This document shows, piece after piece, positions 29,801 to 36,271 of a stretch of 64,000 nt of DNA; position 1 is the first letter of the stretch, and the number at the start of each line of letters is the position of its first letter. Both the position numbers and the translations under genes were made by a program. The notes beneath the pieces were generated by a model. It did no database searches. It was not told the DNA's origin and saw only the letters and a program-made list of their open reading frames with translations. This DNA comes from Chitinibacter sp. SCUT-21 (GTDB lineage: Bacteria; Pseudomonadota; Gammaproteobacteria; Burkholderiales; Chitinibacteraceae): NCBI GenBank assembly GCA_041874755.1, contig CP102611.1, positions 2,542,001 to 2,606,000 on the forward strand, read 5' to 3'.

Positions 29801-29972
29801 CAGTTTGAATCGTGTCTCCAGGATTGAGCTTATCGCCAACGCGTAAAACGCGCTCTTCGCCATTGGCGGCAATCACTTTGACTTCGCCGATTACTTGGGA
29901 TGCGACGCCTTTTTGGCTGATTGCATTCGCGCCATTGCTAACGGCTTTCGTGGTGGTGTTTGCTACGGCCAT
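20847..29972 (-). CDS. lapA: Giant retained adhesin (LapA type) with LapG site, cadherin-like and VCBS repeats, RTX end
   Basis: This is a 3041-residue biofilm adhesin exported by type I secretion and held at the cell surface. Residues 1-115 form the retention module that plugs the outer membrane channel. A TAAG site for the LapG protease lies at 122-125 within AAATAAGAGG. Six cadherin-like domains of about 103 residues follow (178-795), then a VCBS array (796-2360) made of seven 208-residue units and a partial eighth. Residues 2360-2880 are a non-repeated region, 2884-2935 hold RTX calcium-binding nonapeptides such as GGDGNDLLKGGGGNDIL, and the end carries the uncleaved secretion signal. The start at 29972 has AGGAGT 8 bases ahead. 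Transport genes lie on the opposite strand, and lapG-lapD upstream in divergent orientation. Ligand specificity cannot be read from sequence. Confidence 0.93.
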   Translation of the reverse strand: MAVANTTTKAVSNGANAISQKGVASQVIGEVKVIAANGEERVLRVGDKLNPGDTIQTGADGAVSITFDNGSQISLGHADSLLLSEQVLAELIKPATSAADDAARIQELIAQGADPTQIAAATAAGAGGTEDGGHSFVVLDTPQSRVDIPTGIDTTGIDTGATLTLAEPPQSDVVANTPPAAINDNSTGAADDGLSTNEDSVLTINPATLLGNDVDVDGDPLTITSVQDAINGTVALINGQVIFTPNPDYNGPASFTYTVDDGNGGTDTATVNITVTPVNDVPDAKNDNSTDAANDALTTKEDTALNIIPATLLANDVDPDGDTLTITSVQGAVNGMVALVNGEIVFTPAKDYNGPASFTYTVDDGNGGTDTATVNITVTPVNDVPDAKNDNSTDAANDALTTKEDIALNISPATLLANDVDPDGDTLTITSVQGAVNGTVALVDGQIVFTPVKDYNGPASFTYTVDDGNGGTDTATVNITVTPVNDVPDAKNDNSTDAANDALTTKEDTALNIIPATLLANDVDPDGDTLTITSVQGAVNGMVALVNGEIVFTPAKDYNGPASFTYTVDDGNGGTDTATVNITVTPVNDVPDAKNDNSTDAANDALTTKEDIALNISPATLLANDVDPDGDTLTITSVQGAVNGTVALVDGQIVFTPVKDYNGPASFTYTVDDGNGGTDTATVNITVTPVNDVPDAKNDNSTDAANDALTTKEDIALNISPATLLANDVDPDGDTLTITSVQGAVNGTVALVDGQIVFTPAKDYNGPASFTYTVDDGKGGSDTASVNINVTPMSDAAIIAGDDEGSVKEDVNVVEGQISVGGQLTISDADTDESVFIPQTNTTHANGYGSFSVDSDGTWRYTADNSQAVIQRLDDDETLSETFTVVSVDGASVEVVITINGTNDAPVPTAATLQVTEGGSLATGQLIATDVDIETLTFALASEAPVAGLVINNNGSFSFDPSNSAYDYLKAGEKLTLNVPYTVTDGTETVASTLTITITGTNDGAVIGGDDEGSVKEDVNVVEGQISVGGQLTISDADTDESVFIPQTNTTHANGYGSFSVDSDGTWRYTADNSQAVIQRLDDDETLSETFTVVSVDGASVEVVITINGTNDAPVPTAATLQVTEGGSLATGQLIATDVDIETLTFALASEAPVAGLVINNNGSFSFDPSNSAYDYLKAGEKLTLNVPYTVTDGTETVASTLTITITGTNDGAVIGGDDEGSVKEDVNVVEGQISVGGQLTISDADTDESVFIPQTNTTHANGYGSFSVDSDGTWRYTADNSQAVIQRLDDDETLSETFTVVSVDGASVEVVITINGTNDAPVPTAATLQVTEGGSLATGQLIATDVDIETLTFALASEAPVAGLVINNNGSFSFDPSNSAYDYLKAGEKLTLNVPYTVTDGTETVASTLTITITGTNDGAVIGGDDEGSVKEDVNVVEGQISVGGQLTISDADTDESVFIPQTNTTHANGYGSFSVDSDGTWRYTADNSQAVIQRLDDDETLSETFTVVSVDGASVEVVITINGTNDAPVPTAATLQVTEGGSLATGQLIATDVDIETLTFALASEAPVAGLVINNNGSFSFDPSNSAYDYLKAGEKLTLNVPYTVTDGTETVASTLTITITGTNDGAVIGGDDEGSVKEDVNVVEGQISVGGQLTISDADTDESVFIPQTNTTHANGYGSFSVDSDGTWRYTADNSQAVIQRLDDDETLSETFTVVSVDGASVEVVITINGTNDAPVPTAATLQVTEGGSLATGQLIATDVDIETLTFALASEAPVAGLVINNNGSFSFDPSNSAYDYLKAGEKLTLNVPYTVTDGTETVASTLTITITGTNDGAVIGGDDEGSVKEDVNVVEGQISVGGQLTISDADTDESVFIPQTNTTHANGYGSFSVDSDGTWRYTADNSQAVIQRLDDDETLSETFTVVSVDGASVEVVITINGTNDAPVPTAATLQVTEGGSLATGQLIATDVDIETLTFALASEAPVAGLVINNNGSFSFDPSNSAYDYLKAGEKLTLNVPYTVTDGTETVASTLTITITGTNDGAVIGGDDEGSVKEDVNVVEGQISVGGQLTISDADTDESVFIPQTNTTHANGYGSFSVDSDGTWRYTADNSQAVIQRLDDDETLSETFTVVSVDGASVEVVITINGTNDAPVPTAATLQVTEGGSLATGQLIATDVDIETLTFALASEAPVAGLVINNNGSFSFDPSNSAYDYLKAGEKLTLNVPYTVTDGTETVASTLTITITGTNDGAVIGGDDEGSVKEDVNVVEGQISVGGQLTISDADTDESVFIPQTNTTHANGYGSFSVDSDGTWHYTADNSQAVIQRLDDDETLSETFTVVSVDGASVNVVVTINGTNDRPTITTNIGNSADIVAEAWLSTGSHLGSINTRTAEGSFSLGDQDGLDDIRSITIGGKVFTFGVAGVGEVHINSLSDLVGKSIDTPHGTLSISENDSANGVFTYTYELKQSVLNTTPASTSFDEVVTISVSDGTLSNSANISITINDDAPFRLAPEITNIVDHTSGVDSFTGGLNFFPGADGIGSVTFTFVESTLANPVFATDTNGNQLYLGAEKLYLHYEGSDHSVLKATTSASTGGTEAFRIDIDPNTNQYTLTLGAGVVSNSETISATSSTLSTVGGGNSEYKTMVNVSGSTLDVLLSAGVGHTANTSNSDIGVDQGQTIEAGEHLRYDFIKDLASTVSSTGPSYTSHMSISSFTQIISINGKGVASFTLSAINSDNDNQFIGDTGDTSIALSINDIVIRDATNAIVSNTGHVTENGGLVTLTGLADDWTFTVSSSTPFNALQIDGATGTDTFALGLFTIQTNPTNIPIDLNYGIIGKDSDGDSISSNLLASLYPVANTLEGTSSGDTLTANTASGSTPAHPYVFGYAGNDVLNGDSNDNILVGGDGNDLLKGGGGNDILNGGNGSDTFVFNNLSNNGADLIQDFTVKTVTTGGDVLDITDLLSGANLSNDGGAFSGNEGAFLQFTEGSNIGDVNVMFDADGTGAGAAVQVATLTGMGTTDPSTLLNTLLDNGEIKTSH
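23205..27572 (-). repeat. Seven 624-bp tandem repeats in the adhesin gene, apparently identical
   Basis: The segment beginning CCTTCGTCATCGCC recurs from 23191 to 27559 with a period of exactly 624 bases. Every line compared between units is identical, and the seven translated 208-residue units are identical. Each unit encodes a VCBS-type domain (GDDEGSVKEDVNVVEGQ start) plus a second half (APVPTAATLQVTEGG start). A partial eighth unit at about 22893-23204 differs at a few bases. Perfect identity suggests recent expansion or ongoing gene conversion. Confidence 0.95.
27585..29441 (-). repeat. Six 309-bp tandem repeats with A/B alternation (618-bp higher order)
   Basis: Cadherin-like units recur every 309 bases (the marker GGGTCGACAT at 27781, 28090 and 28399). 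Five are near identical and the first in reading order is diverged. Two types alternate, one with TALNIIP and VNGEIVFTP and the other with IALNISP and VDGQIVFTP, in the order A B A B B. This gives an extra 618-bp period. Confidence 0.9.
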
Positions 29973-30172
29973 GATATGTACTCCTGATCAGAAGGCGAAG
30001 GCGCTGGTTTTTAACTTCGCAAGCACCTAAGCTGGTTTGCACAGCGGTACACAATGCCGCCACGCACGAATTGGCTGAATGATTCATTGTATGAATTGCG
30101 GGTCAAACTGAAATCAGCCTGATGGACTACAGCAAATACCTTATGGGCCTTGGTTGGCGGGGATAATCGCGT
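29973..30172. promoter_or_regulatory. Divergent promoter region between adhesin and LuxR-type gene
   Basis: This 200-base gap must carry promoters for both directions. The 11-base palindrome TGAATGATTCA (30076-30086) lies near its middle, flanked by two GAATTG copies, and could be an operator. No clear -35/-10 pair was identified. Confidence 0.5.
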
Positions 30173-30826
30173 ATGCTGGCAGAGTTTGTTTTGGCTTCGA
30201 GTGATCAGGCGCTGATCCAGCGATGGCAATCGCTGGCTGTGCCTTGCCAGCGCTTTATCGTGTGCGCTGATTATCAACAATTGGCACTGCTCGCTTGGCC
30301 CGCACCCAGTTGCTGTGTGCTTGATGTGGAGATGGGCGCCGAGCTTGAGCATCATGAACAATGGCGCCATTTAAGTCGCGAAGTGAGTCTTTGCTTATTT
30401 GCACCAGCGTTCACAATTGAAGCCGAATTGCATTGGCTCTCGAGCGGTATTCGCGCATGTTGCACACCCGATTTGGACGATGAGCGTTTAAAAACCATTG
30501 TTGAAGTCACTGCACAAGGCGGAATTTGGGTTTCTCAGCACGCTTTGCCGCAGTTAATGCAAGGACTACAGCGTTACTCGCAGGAGTCTCATCTCCAAGC
30601 TGGCGCAAAAACCGCGATGTCGAGTTTAAGCGTGCTGACCCCGCAAGAGCGCAAAATTGCCCAGTTGGTCGGGCAAGGGGAGAGCAATAAATTAATTGCC
30701 CGCGCTCTCAATATTTCCGATCACACAGTTAAAACTCATTTAAGTGCCATTTTTAGCAAGCTGCATTTGAGTGATCGGGTGCATCTGGCCTTGCTCGTTA
30801 ATCAAGACCCGGAAAATCGACCTTGA
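30173..30826 (+). CDS. LuxR-type regulator with degenerate receiver domain
   Basis: This is a 217-residue protein with a C-terminal LuxR/FixJ helix-turn-helix (about residues 152-207: LTPQERKIAQLVGQGESNKLIARALNIS region, HTVKTHLSAIFSKL as the DNA-binding helix). The N-terminal part is receiver-like: Asp51 in CVLDVEM sits where a phosphoacceptor would be, but the acidic pair at the first strand and the conserved Lys are missing. This recalls CsgD or VpsT-type regulators that do not depend on normal phosphorylation. It lies between the adhesin (divergent) and lapG-lapD (same direction), so it is a natural candidate for control of the adhesin system. No partner kinase is adjacent. Function in adhesion is inferred from position only. 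Confidence 0.85.
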   Translation: MLAEFVLASSDQALIQRWQSLAVPCQRFIVCADYQQLALLAWPAPSCCVLDVEMGAELEHHEQWRHLSREVSLCLFAPAFTIEAELHWLSSGIRACCTPDLDDERLKTIVEVTAQGGIWVSQHALPQLMQGLQRYSQESHLQAGAKTAMSSLSVLTPQERKIAQLVGQGESNKLIARALNISDHTVKTHLSAIFSKLHLSDRVHLALLVNQDPENRP

Positions 30827-30878
30827 GCTTTTGGCCCATGCTGCATATACCAAAATGTTAACTGAATGAGCTTTGCTA

Positions 30879-31580
30879 ATGATGCTGGGGCATTTTCCAT
30901 TTCGCTCTAATTTGTTTTGCCGATGCGCCTTAGTCGCCGCCTTGGGCTTGGCCGCCTGCTCATCAACGCCCACTGTGGGTGAAAATCCATATAAGTTGAA
31001 AAATGACACCTTAGATCGCGCCGAAACCAAGTACGGCCCCGAGGCCAGAAAACGCTTAAGCAGTTGGCAAGACTTGTTGGGCGCAGGGCCAAAGGGCGAC
31101 GAAGTGGCTAGGCTTAATGCGGTGAATAATTTCTTTAATGAACGCATGATTTTTGCTCCCGATCGCCAAGTGTGGGGGGTGGAAGATTATTGGGCGACGC
31201 CAGTTGAGTTTTTAGGGCGCGGCGCAGGCGATTGTGAAGACTTTGCGATTGCTAAATATTTTTCTCTTTTAGCGCTCGGAGTGCCCGAGAGTAAATTGCG
31301 CATCACCTACGTTCAGGCCACGGGTTATGGCCCGGCCAATTTGGCGCATATGGTGTTGACCTATTACCCCACGCCATCCGCGGTGCCGCTGGTGTTGGAT
31401 AATTTAATTCCCGATATCAAGCCGGCGTCGAAACGGCCTGATTTGACGCCCGTGTATGGTTTTAACGGGCAAGGTTTGTGGTTAGCCAAAGATCGTAGCA
31501 GCGGGAATGCTGCGCCGCGGCAAAATAAAATTGGTTTGTGGGATCAACTCAAAGCGCGCCAAGGGCGGGAGTTTGAATAA
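30879..31580 (+). CDS. lapG: LapG-type periplasmic cysteine protease, possible lipoprotein
   Basis: This is a bacterial transglutaminase-like cysteine protease. LapG cuts LapA-type adhesins at a double-Ala site and so releases the cell from a biofilm. The catalytic triad is visible as Cys119 in GAGDCEDFAIAKY, His157 in ANLAHMVLTY, and Asp174 in VLDNLIP (numbering from the ATG at 30879). WGVEDYWATPVEFLGRG is a further family mark. The N-terminus has a signal peptide ending in the lipobox-like LAAC, followed by SSTPT, so the protein may be lipid-anchored; known LapG is soluble. A TTG two codons earlier and a second ATG at 30882 are alternative starts. It lies 149 bases ahead of lapD, and the adhesin upstream carries the matching TAAG site. 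Confidence 0.92.
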   Translation: MMLGHFPFRSNLFCRCALVAALGLAACSSTPTVGENPYKLKNDTLDRAETKYGPEARKRLSSWQDLLGAGPKGDEVARLNAVNNFFNERMIFAPDRQVWGVEDYWATPVEFLGRGAGDCEDFAIAKYFSLLALGVPESKLRITYVQATGYGPANLAHMVLTYYPTPSAVPLVLDNLIPDIKPASKRPDLTPVYGFNGQGLWLAKDRSSGNAAPRQNKIGLWDQLKARQGREFE

Positions 31581-31729
31581 GTAACTGACCAAAAATTTTG
31601 GCCCTAGGCCACCCCGTCGCCAAGGCGGCAAAGCCAAAGATAGTACTGTGCTACAGCTAGGCGTGGCAACGATGGGCGGAATTTTGGCTGCCTACTTAAT
31701 CGCCGTGCATTGGCCTCAAGGAGGACAAC

Positions 31730-33697
31730 ATGACCTTACTGAAACAGCTTATTCTTTTAATTGTCACGCTGTTTGTTTTTTTGTTTTGCGGCACCGTTTA
31801 TCTGAATGCGGAAAATTCCCGCGCTTTTTTGACCGAGCAGCTCACAACGATTGCGCAAGATTCAGCCACATCGCTGGGCATGCAAATTTCCCCACTGATT
31901 TTGGATAAAAATAATCAAGTGATTGTCGAGCGCATGGTCGATGCGGTGTTTGATAGCGGCTATTACCGTGAAATTCAAATCGCAGATATGGAAGGTAAAG
32001 CGCTGATTAGCAAGAAAGCCGGTACACAGGTTAATAAAGTGCCCGATTGGTTTATTCGGTTATTTCCGATCGAAACCCCGTTAGGCGAAGCGTTGATGAC
32101 CAGCGGTTGGCAGCAAGCGGGTACAGTTAAAATCGCCGCGAATCCCGGGATTGCCTACGCCTCGCTATGGGCGAGCAGCATCAATGCCTTGTACTGGTTT
32201 CTGGGCGCTTCAGTGCTGACACTGCTGGTGGGGCTGTTTGTTTTGCATTTTGTGTTGCGTCCGCTGCGCGATGTGGAGATGCAAGCCTTGGCCATTTGCA
32301 ACCGCGAATATCCAGAGCCCGCGAAATTGCCGTGGACTTTGGATTTACGCAGTGTCGTGCAGGCCATGAACCGCATGACGCAAAAAGTGAAAGAAATGTT
32401 TGCCGAGCAGGCGGCCAGTATCGAGCGCATGCGCGCAGAAGCTTATCTGGATTCCTTAACGGGTCTTGCCAATCGGCGCTATTTTGATATGCACGTGAAG
32501 CAGCTCTTGAGTGCGGAGGAGCCACTTAGTCATGGCGCATTGATGTTTTTAGAAATCAGCCATCTGAAGGAAATCAACGATCAAAAAGGTTTTCGCGTTG
32601 TCGATCAACTGTTGATTGACACAGCCGTATTAATGAAAACCTTGGTTGATGAATCTGGCTGCGCCGAGGCATTTGCTGCGCGGATGAGCGGTAATACCTT
32701 CGCCGGTTTTTTTGCCGATTTGGATCAAGAAAAAGCCCAGCAACTGGCCAATACCCTGGCGCATAAAATCAGTAGCCTGCACGAACGCGGCTTAACGCCA
32801 TTGGCCGATGTTGGGCATATCGGTGTGGCGATGTTTCATGGGCAGAAAATTCCCGCTTGGTTGTCTGAAGTTGATATGGCTTTACGCACCGCGCAAACCG
32901 CAGGGCCGAATGCGGTTCATGTTTATGCGCCGCAAGTTGAAAGTGTGCACGGTACTTTAAGTGCCAGCCAATGGAAGGGCTTATTGCTCGAAGCGTTGAA
33001 TTCGCAGCGGATTGAACTTTACACTCAGGTGGTCAATACGGTGGACAGCGAGCTGATTCATCGTGAGGTGTTTATCCGTTTACGCGATGAATTGGGTGAG
33101 CAAATCCCGGCGGGGTTGTTTGTGCCCATGGCTAAACGCCATGGCTTAATCCAAGAGTTTGATCGTGTGGTAATTAATTTGTGTTTTAAAGAATTACTGA
33201 AAGATCAAAGCCTAAAATTGGCGATTAATTTATTTCCCGCGTCGATTTTGCACCCCGAGTTTGTCGCATGGCTGGTCAAAAAACTGGAAGACAATCCAAG
33301 CATCGCCAGCCAAATTAGCTTTGAATTGCCAGAGCAAGAAGCATTAAACGAGCTGGATGTCTTGCGCAGTTTTATTAATCAGGTTGCTCGTTTGGGCGTG
33401 AAAGTCGGGCTCGATAATTTTGGTCGCGGTTTTAGCTCATTTGCTTATCTGAGTAGTTTAAAAGTGGATTACCTGAAGGTGGATGGCTCATTTAGCAAAG
33501 ACATCGATCAAAATCGGGAGAACCAATTTTTTATGGATGCCATCGTTAAGATTGCGCATGGCCTCGATTTGCTAGTGATCGCAAAATCCGTCGAAACGCC
33601 CGCCGAGCAGGCCATGCTCGAGAGTTTACGCGTCGATGGTGAACAGGGCTTTGGCGTGGGGGGTACGGAGCTGTGGAAAAAAGCGCCTAGCTTGTAA
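31730..33697 (+). CDS. lapD: LapD-type c-di-GMP receptor with degenerate GGDEF and EAL
   Basis: LapD is the inside-out switch of the system: c-di-GMP bound to its EAL domain makes the periplasmic domain hold LapG. The order is a membrane segment (residues 8-24), the LapD_MoxY-type periplasmic domain (about 25-150), a second segment (156-174), a HAMP-like linker, a GGDEF-like domain (237-400) and an EAL-like domain (415-645). GGDEF is replaced by SGNTF at 320-324 and EAL by EVF at 446-448, so neither catalytic site is intact, as in known LapD. The periplasmic DWFIRLFPIE contains a Trp as found in the LapG-binding region of LapD. AAGGAGG lies 6 bases ahead of the start. A weak hairpin follows the stop. 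Confidence 0.93.
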   Translation: MTLLKQLILLIVTLFVFLFCGTVYLNAENSRAFLTEQLTTIAQDSATSLGMQISPLILDKNNQVIVERMVDAVFDSGYYREIQIADMEGKALISKKAGTQVNKVPDWFIRLFPIETPLGEALMTSGWQQAGTVKIAANPGIAYASLWASSINALYWFLGASVLTLLVGLFVLHFVLRPLRDVEMQALAICNREYPEPAKLPWTLDLRSVVQAMNRMTQKVKEMFAEQAASIERMRAEAYLDSLTGLANRRYFDMHVKQLLSAEEPLSHGALMFLEISHLKEINDQKGFRVVDQLLIDTAVLMKTLVDESGCAEAFAARMSGNTFAGFFADLDQEKAQQLANTLAHKISSLHERGLTPLADVGHIGVAMFHGQKIPAWLSEVDMALRTAQTAGPNAVHVYAPQVESVHGTLSASQWKGLLLEALNSQRIELYTQVVNTVDSELIHREVFIRLRDELGEQIPAGLFVPMAKRHGLIQEFDRVVINLCFKELLKDQSLKLAINLFPASILHPEFVAWLVKKLEDNPSIASQISFELPEQEALNELDVLRSFINQVARLGVKVGLDNFGRGFSSFAYLSSLKVDYLKVDGSFSKDIDQNRENQFFMDAIVKIAHGLDLLVIAKSVETPAEQAMLESLRVDGEQGFGVGGTELWKKAPSL

Positions 33698-33704
33698 TTG
33701 ATGA

Positions 33705-33749
33705 GTATTGCCATGTAGCTAATTATTTATATGGCTTGTGTGGCAATAC
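33705..33749. terminator. Hairpin between convergent lapD and yhcH-type genes
   Basis: GTATTGCCA and TGGCAATAC pair over a 27-base loop, with an inner CCAT/ATGG pair. There is no T-run, so this may be a weak bidirectional terminator. Confidence 0.35.
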
Positions 33750-33757
33750 CCAGATCT

Positions 33758-34225
33758 TTACTTGTCGAGCAATTGGCGGTCGATTTTAATGACTACTTTG
33801 CGAATCTGCTGCGACTGGTTCAGGCTACGACAGGGCTTATGTAGCTCGCCAGGAAAGAAAATCGCAAACATCCCCGCGCTTAATACCAGTTTGCTTTCAT
33901 TTTCAATCGGATGAACGAAGGCAATATCGCGTTCCGTCAATTGATCAGTCGCCAAGGGCAAATCCGGTTGGGCAATGCTAAAACCAATTACTTCTTCGCC
34001 TTCCAATAAATATTGAATATCCAGATAGCGTTGGTGAAACTCGGGCATGCCGGTTTCCCATGGTTGCGTTTGCGGGTTTTGCACAATCGCGATCATTTGA
34101 TCGCCTTCAATTGGATAACGGCCAGGGGCTAATTGGCTAAAATCGGTCGATTTTAAGTAGGCAAGGCCACGCTCAATGGCTGCAGGTAAGGGGGCTTGCG
34201 GATGGTGTAGATGGCTTAAATACAT
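33758..34225 (-). CDS. YhcH/YjgK/YiaL family cupin protein
   Basis: This 155-residue protein belongs to the YhcH/YjgK/YiaL family (also EbgC), which adopts a cupin-like fold and takes part in sugar metabolism; YhcH has been linked to sialic acid processing. Family marks are GRYPIEGDQMIAIVQ, FHQRYLDIQYLLEGEE with the metal-binding His and Glu positions, and FAIFFPGELHKPC with a late His. No sialic acid or galactoside genes are nearby, so the substrate is unknown. It lies 7 bases downstream of the GGDEF-EAL gene on the same strand and may be on the same transcript. Confidence 0.9.
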   Translation of the reverse strand: MYLSHLHHPQAPLPAAIERGLAYLKSTDFSQLAPGRYPIEGDQMIAIVQNPQTQPWETGMPEFHQRYLDIQYLLEGEEVIGFSIAQPDLPLATDQLTERDIAFVHPIENESKLVLSAGMFAIFFPGELHKPCRSLNQSQQIRKVVIKIDRQLLDK

Positions 34226-34232
34226 AGTGATC

Positions 34233-36095
34233 TCAAGAGGCGCTTAGCTGGCTGCGGTGGTGTAAAACAAATTGTTTGAATTCTTCGGCAGGGATGGCAG
34301 GCGACCAGAAATAGCCCTGACCTTGCTCGCAGCCTAACTCGATCAGGCGGTTTAGGGTGGCCTGATCTTCAATCCCTTCAGCGATGAGTTGTAGCTTCAG
34401 GCTATTGGCAACCTGAATAATCGCACTAACGATGGCTTCATCATGCGCATCTTCAGTTAGGCGGCGAATAAAGGACTGGTCAATTTTCAGCCGTTCCACT
34501 TCAAAGTGTTTCAGATAACTTAGATTGGAATAACCGGTGCCAAAGTCGTCAATTGAAAAACTTAAACCCAAACTGCGTAGATTTTGTAGTATCACTTTGA
34601 GGTGATCAGAATCTTCAAGCAGGAGCGATTCAGTTAGCTCCAATTCGATTAATTCAGCTGGCAGGCCTGAGAGCCTCAGTGCATCGGCGACAAGTTTTTC
34701 CACATCGCCGCGGCGAAATTGGATGGGGGAAATATTAATACCAATGACAATACCTCCCAAACCCTCATCATGCCATTGCTTGGCTTGTCGGCAAGCCTCC
34801 TGCACAATCCATTCGCCCATTTCAACAATTAAGCCTGAATTCTCAGCCACCGGGATAAATTTACCCGGTGGTACCAGCCCAAGCTCGGGGTGGCGCCAGC
34901 GCACCAAGGCCTCGGCGCCAATAATTTGCCCACTTTTTAGATCAAATTGCGGTTGGTAATGCAGAGTAAATTCAGATTTACTCAAGGCGGTGCGCATTTT
35001 AGACGCCAAATGCAATTGCTCTGCCGCCTTGGTATTCATGCTTTCATCGTAAATACGCATCGCATTGCGTCCGGCGGCTTTGGCGCGATACATGGCCATA
35101 TCGGCCTGCTGCAATAGGGTGTCAAAATCATCGGCATTCCGATTTGATACTGCAATGCCGATCGAGCAGGTCGCCGTGATTTGTAAATGCTTGAGTGTTA
35201 TTGGTTGGGCAAGGGTGCGGATCACCTTATTAGCAATTTCTGTGCAGATTGCGGCGTCTTGAATCTGATCCAAAATAATCAAAAATTCATCGCCACCTTG
35301 GCGAGCGACGGTGTCGGATTGGCGCACACAGCTCTTTAAGCGCCGTGCCATTTCCACCAATAATCGATCCCCGGCATCGTGCCCGAGTGAGTCATTAATC
35401 GTTTTGAAATTATCTAGATCAATGTAGAAAACTGCGGTTTTTTGTTGATTGCGCCGACTGATTTCTAAGGCATGGGCGCAGCGATCTCGTGCTAGAACAC
35501 GATTCGGTAAGTGGGTTAAGGCGTCATGAGTGGCAAGAAATTCGACCTCTTTTTGCGATTTGCTCACACGCATATTTTCGGCTTGCAGTGACAAAACAGC
35601 TTGGCGAAAGTCTTTCATAATGAGCGCGACCCCTGCTGTTACGATGCTCATAATCAAGATGGTGTCGAGCCAATAGGGTAGCCCAGGTGGTGCTATGGGG
35701 GAAATTCGCCAGCCTTGAGCTTCGGCTAAAATCAAAAAGCTTAGATTGATCACGATCACGATAAATTGCAGAATAAATAGCCATGGGGCACACAATAAGC
35801 CGGTAAAAATAATCAAAGCTGGATACATCAGCATCCCCGGGTCATAAATACCGGAGTCGCTCCAATGAATAATGACCATCATGGTCGTGAGGCTGAGGGT
35901 AAATAGGCTTGCTGCGGATTCAAGTCGTTTATACTGGGCCAAACCGAAGGAAATCGAGGTTGCAAGCAGGCCACCAAAGAAAATCAATGCGTCGAGGGTT
36001 TTGCCAAAAAACAGATTTTGCAGCGTGGTGAGTATCAAACCGATCAGGGTCAACTTGATTAAGTCGACCAAGCGGTGATGACGGATTGCTTTCAT
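34233..36095 (-). CDS. Membrane GGDEF-EAL protein, both motifs intact
   Basis: This protein can make or break down cyclic di-GMP. Several hydrophobic segments form an N-terminal membrane sensor (about the first 160 residues), followed by a GGDEF domain and an EAL domain. The signature RQGGDEFLI is intact and preceded by RQSD five residues upstream, an inhibitory I-site. The phosphodiesterase part has GAEALVRWRH, the Glu in ELTESLLLED, and DDFGTGYSNLSYLK, so it should be active. No known sensor domain was recognised. The start is uncertain: the ATG at 36095 puts the first membrane segment near the N-terminus; ATGs at 36128 and 36182 would add residues without a pattern. None has a good ribosome site. 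As a neighbour of LapD it may set the local c-di-GMP signal, but this is inferred. Confidence 0.88.
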   Translation of the reverse strand: MKAIRHHRLVDLIKLTLIGLILTTLQNLFFGKTLDALIFFGGLLATSISFGLAQYKRLESAASLFTLSLTTMMVIIHWSDSGIYDPGMLMYPALIIFTGLLCAPWLFILQFIVIVINLSFLILAEAQGWRISPIAPPGLPYWLDTILIMSIVTAGVALIMKDFRQAVLSLQAENMRVSKSQKEVEFLATHDALTHLPNRVLARDRCAHALEISRRNQQKTAVFYIDLDNFKTINDSLGHDAGDRLLVEMARRLKSCVRQSDTVARQGGDEFLIILDQIQDAAICTEIANKVIRTLAQPITLKHLQITATCSIGIAVSNRNADDFDTLLQQADMAMYRAKAAGRNAMRIYDESMNTKAAEQLHLASKMRTALSKSEFTLHYQPQFDLKSGQIIGAEALVRWRHPELGLVPPGKFIPVAENSGLIVEMGEWIVQEACRQAKQWHDEGLGGIVIGINISPIQFRRGDVEKLVADALRLSGLPAELIELELTESLLLEDSDHLKVILQNLRSLGLSFSIDDFGTGYSNLSYLKHFEVERLKIDQSFIRRLTEDAHDEAIVSAIIQVANSLKLQLIAEGIEDQATLNRLIELGCEQGQGYFWSPAIPAEEFKQFVLHHRSQLSAS

Positions 36096-36239
36096 GCTGG
36101 CATCGTTTTTCAGAAAACAAAGATTCATGGTGTTTGCAGATCCAAGCCGAGCGTGGACGGGGCTTTTATCATAGTCATACATTTGGCAATTGCAGGTGGT
36201 TCTGCTGTTGTTTAGTCCGTTTGCCAGAATGCGCGAATC

Positions 36240-36264
36240 AAAAAAAGCGGCCCGGAGGCCGCTT
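36240..36264 (-). terminator. Rho-independent terminator after valS
   Basis: Read on the minus strand, AGCGGCC and GGCCGCT pair around a short loop and are followed by a run of T. It lies 8 bases past the valS stop and ends the pepA-holC-valS transcript. Confidence 0.92.
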
Positions 36265-36271
36265 TGTCATC

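Noticed and set aside
30011..30370. 119-codon minus-strand frame over the LuxR-type gene start
   Set aside because: Most of it is antisense to the regulator gene; no protein pattern and no ribosome site.
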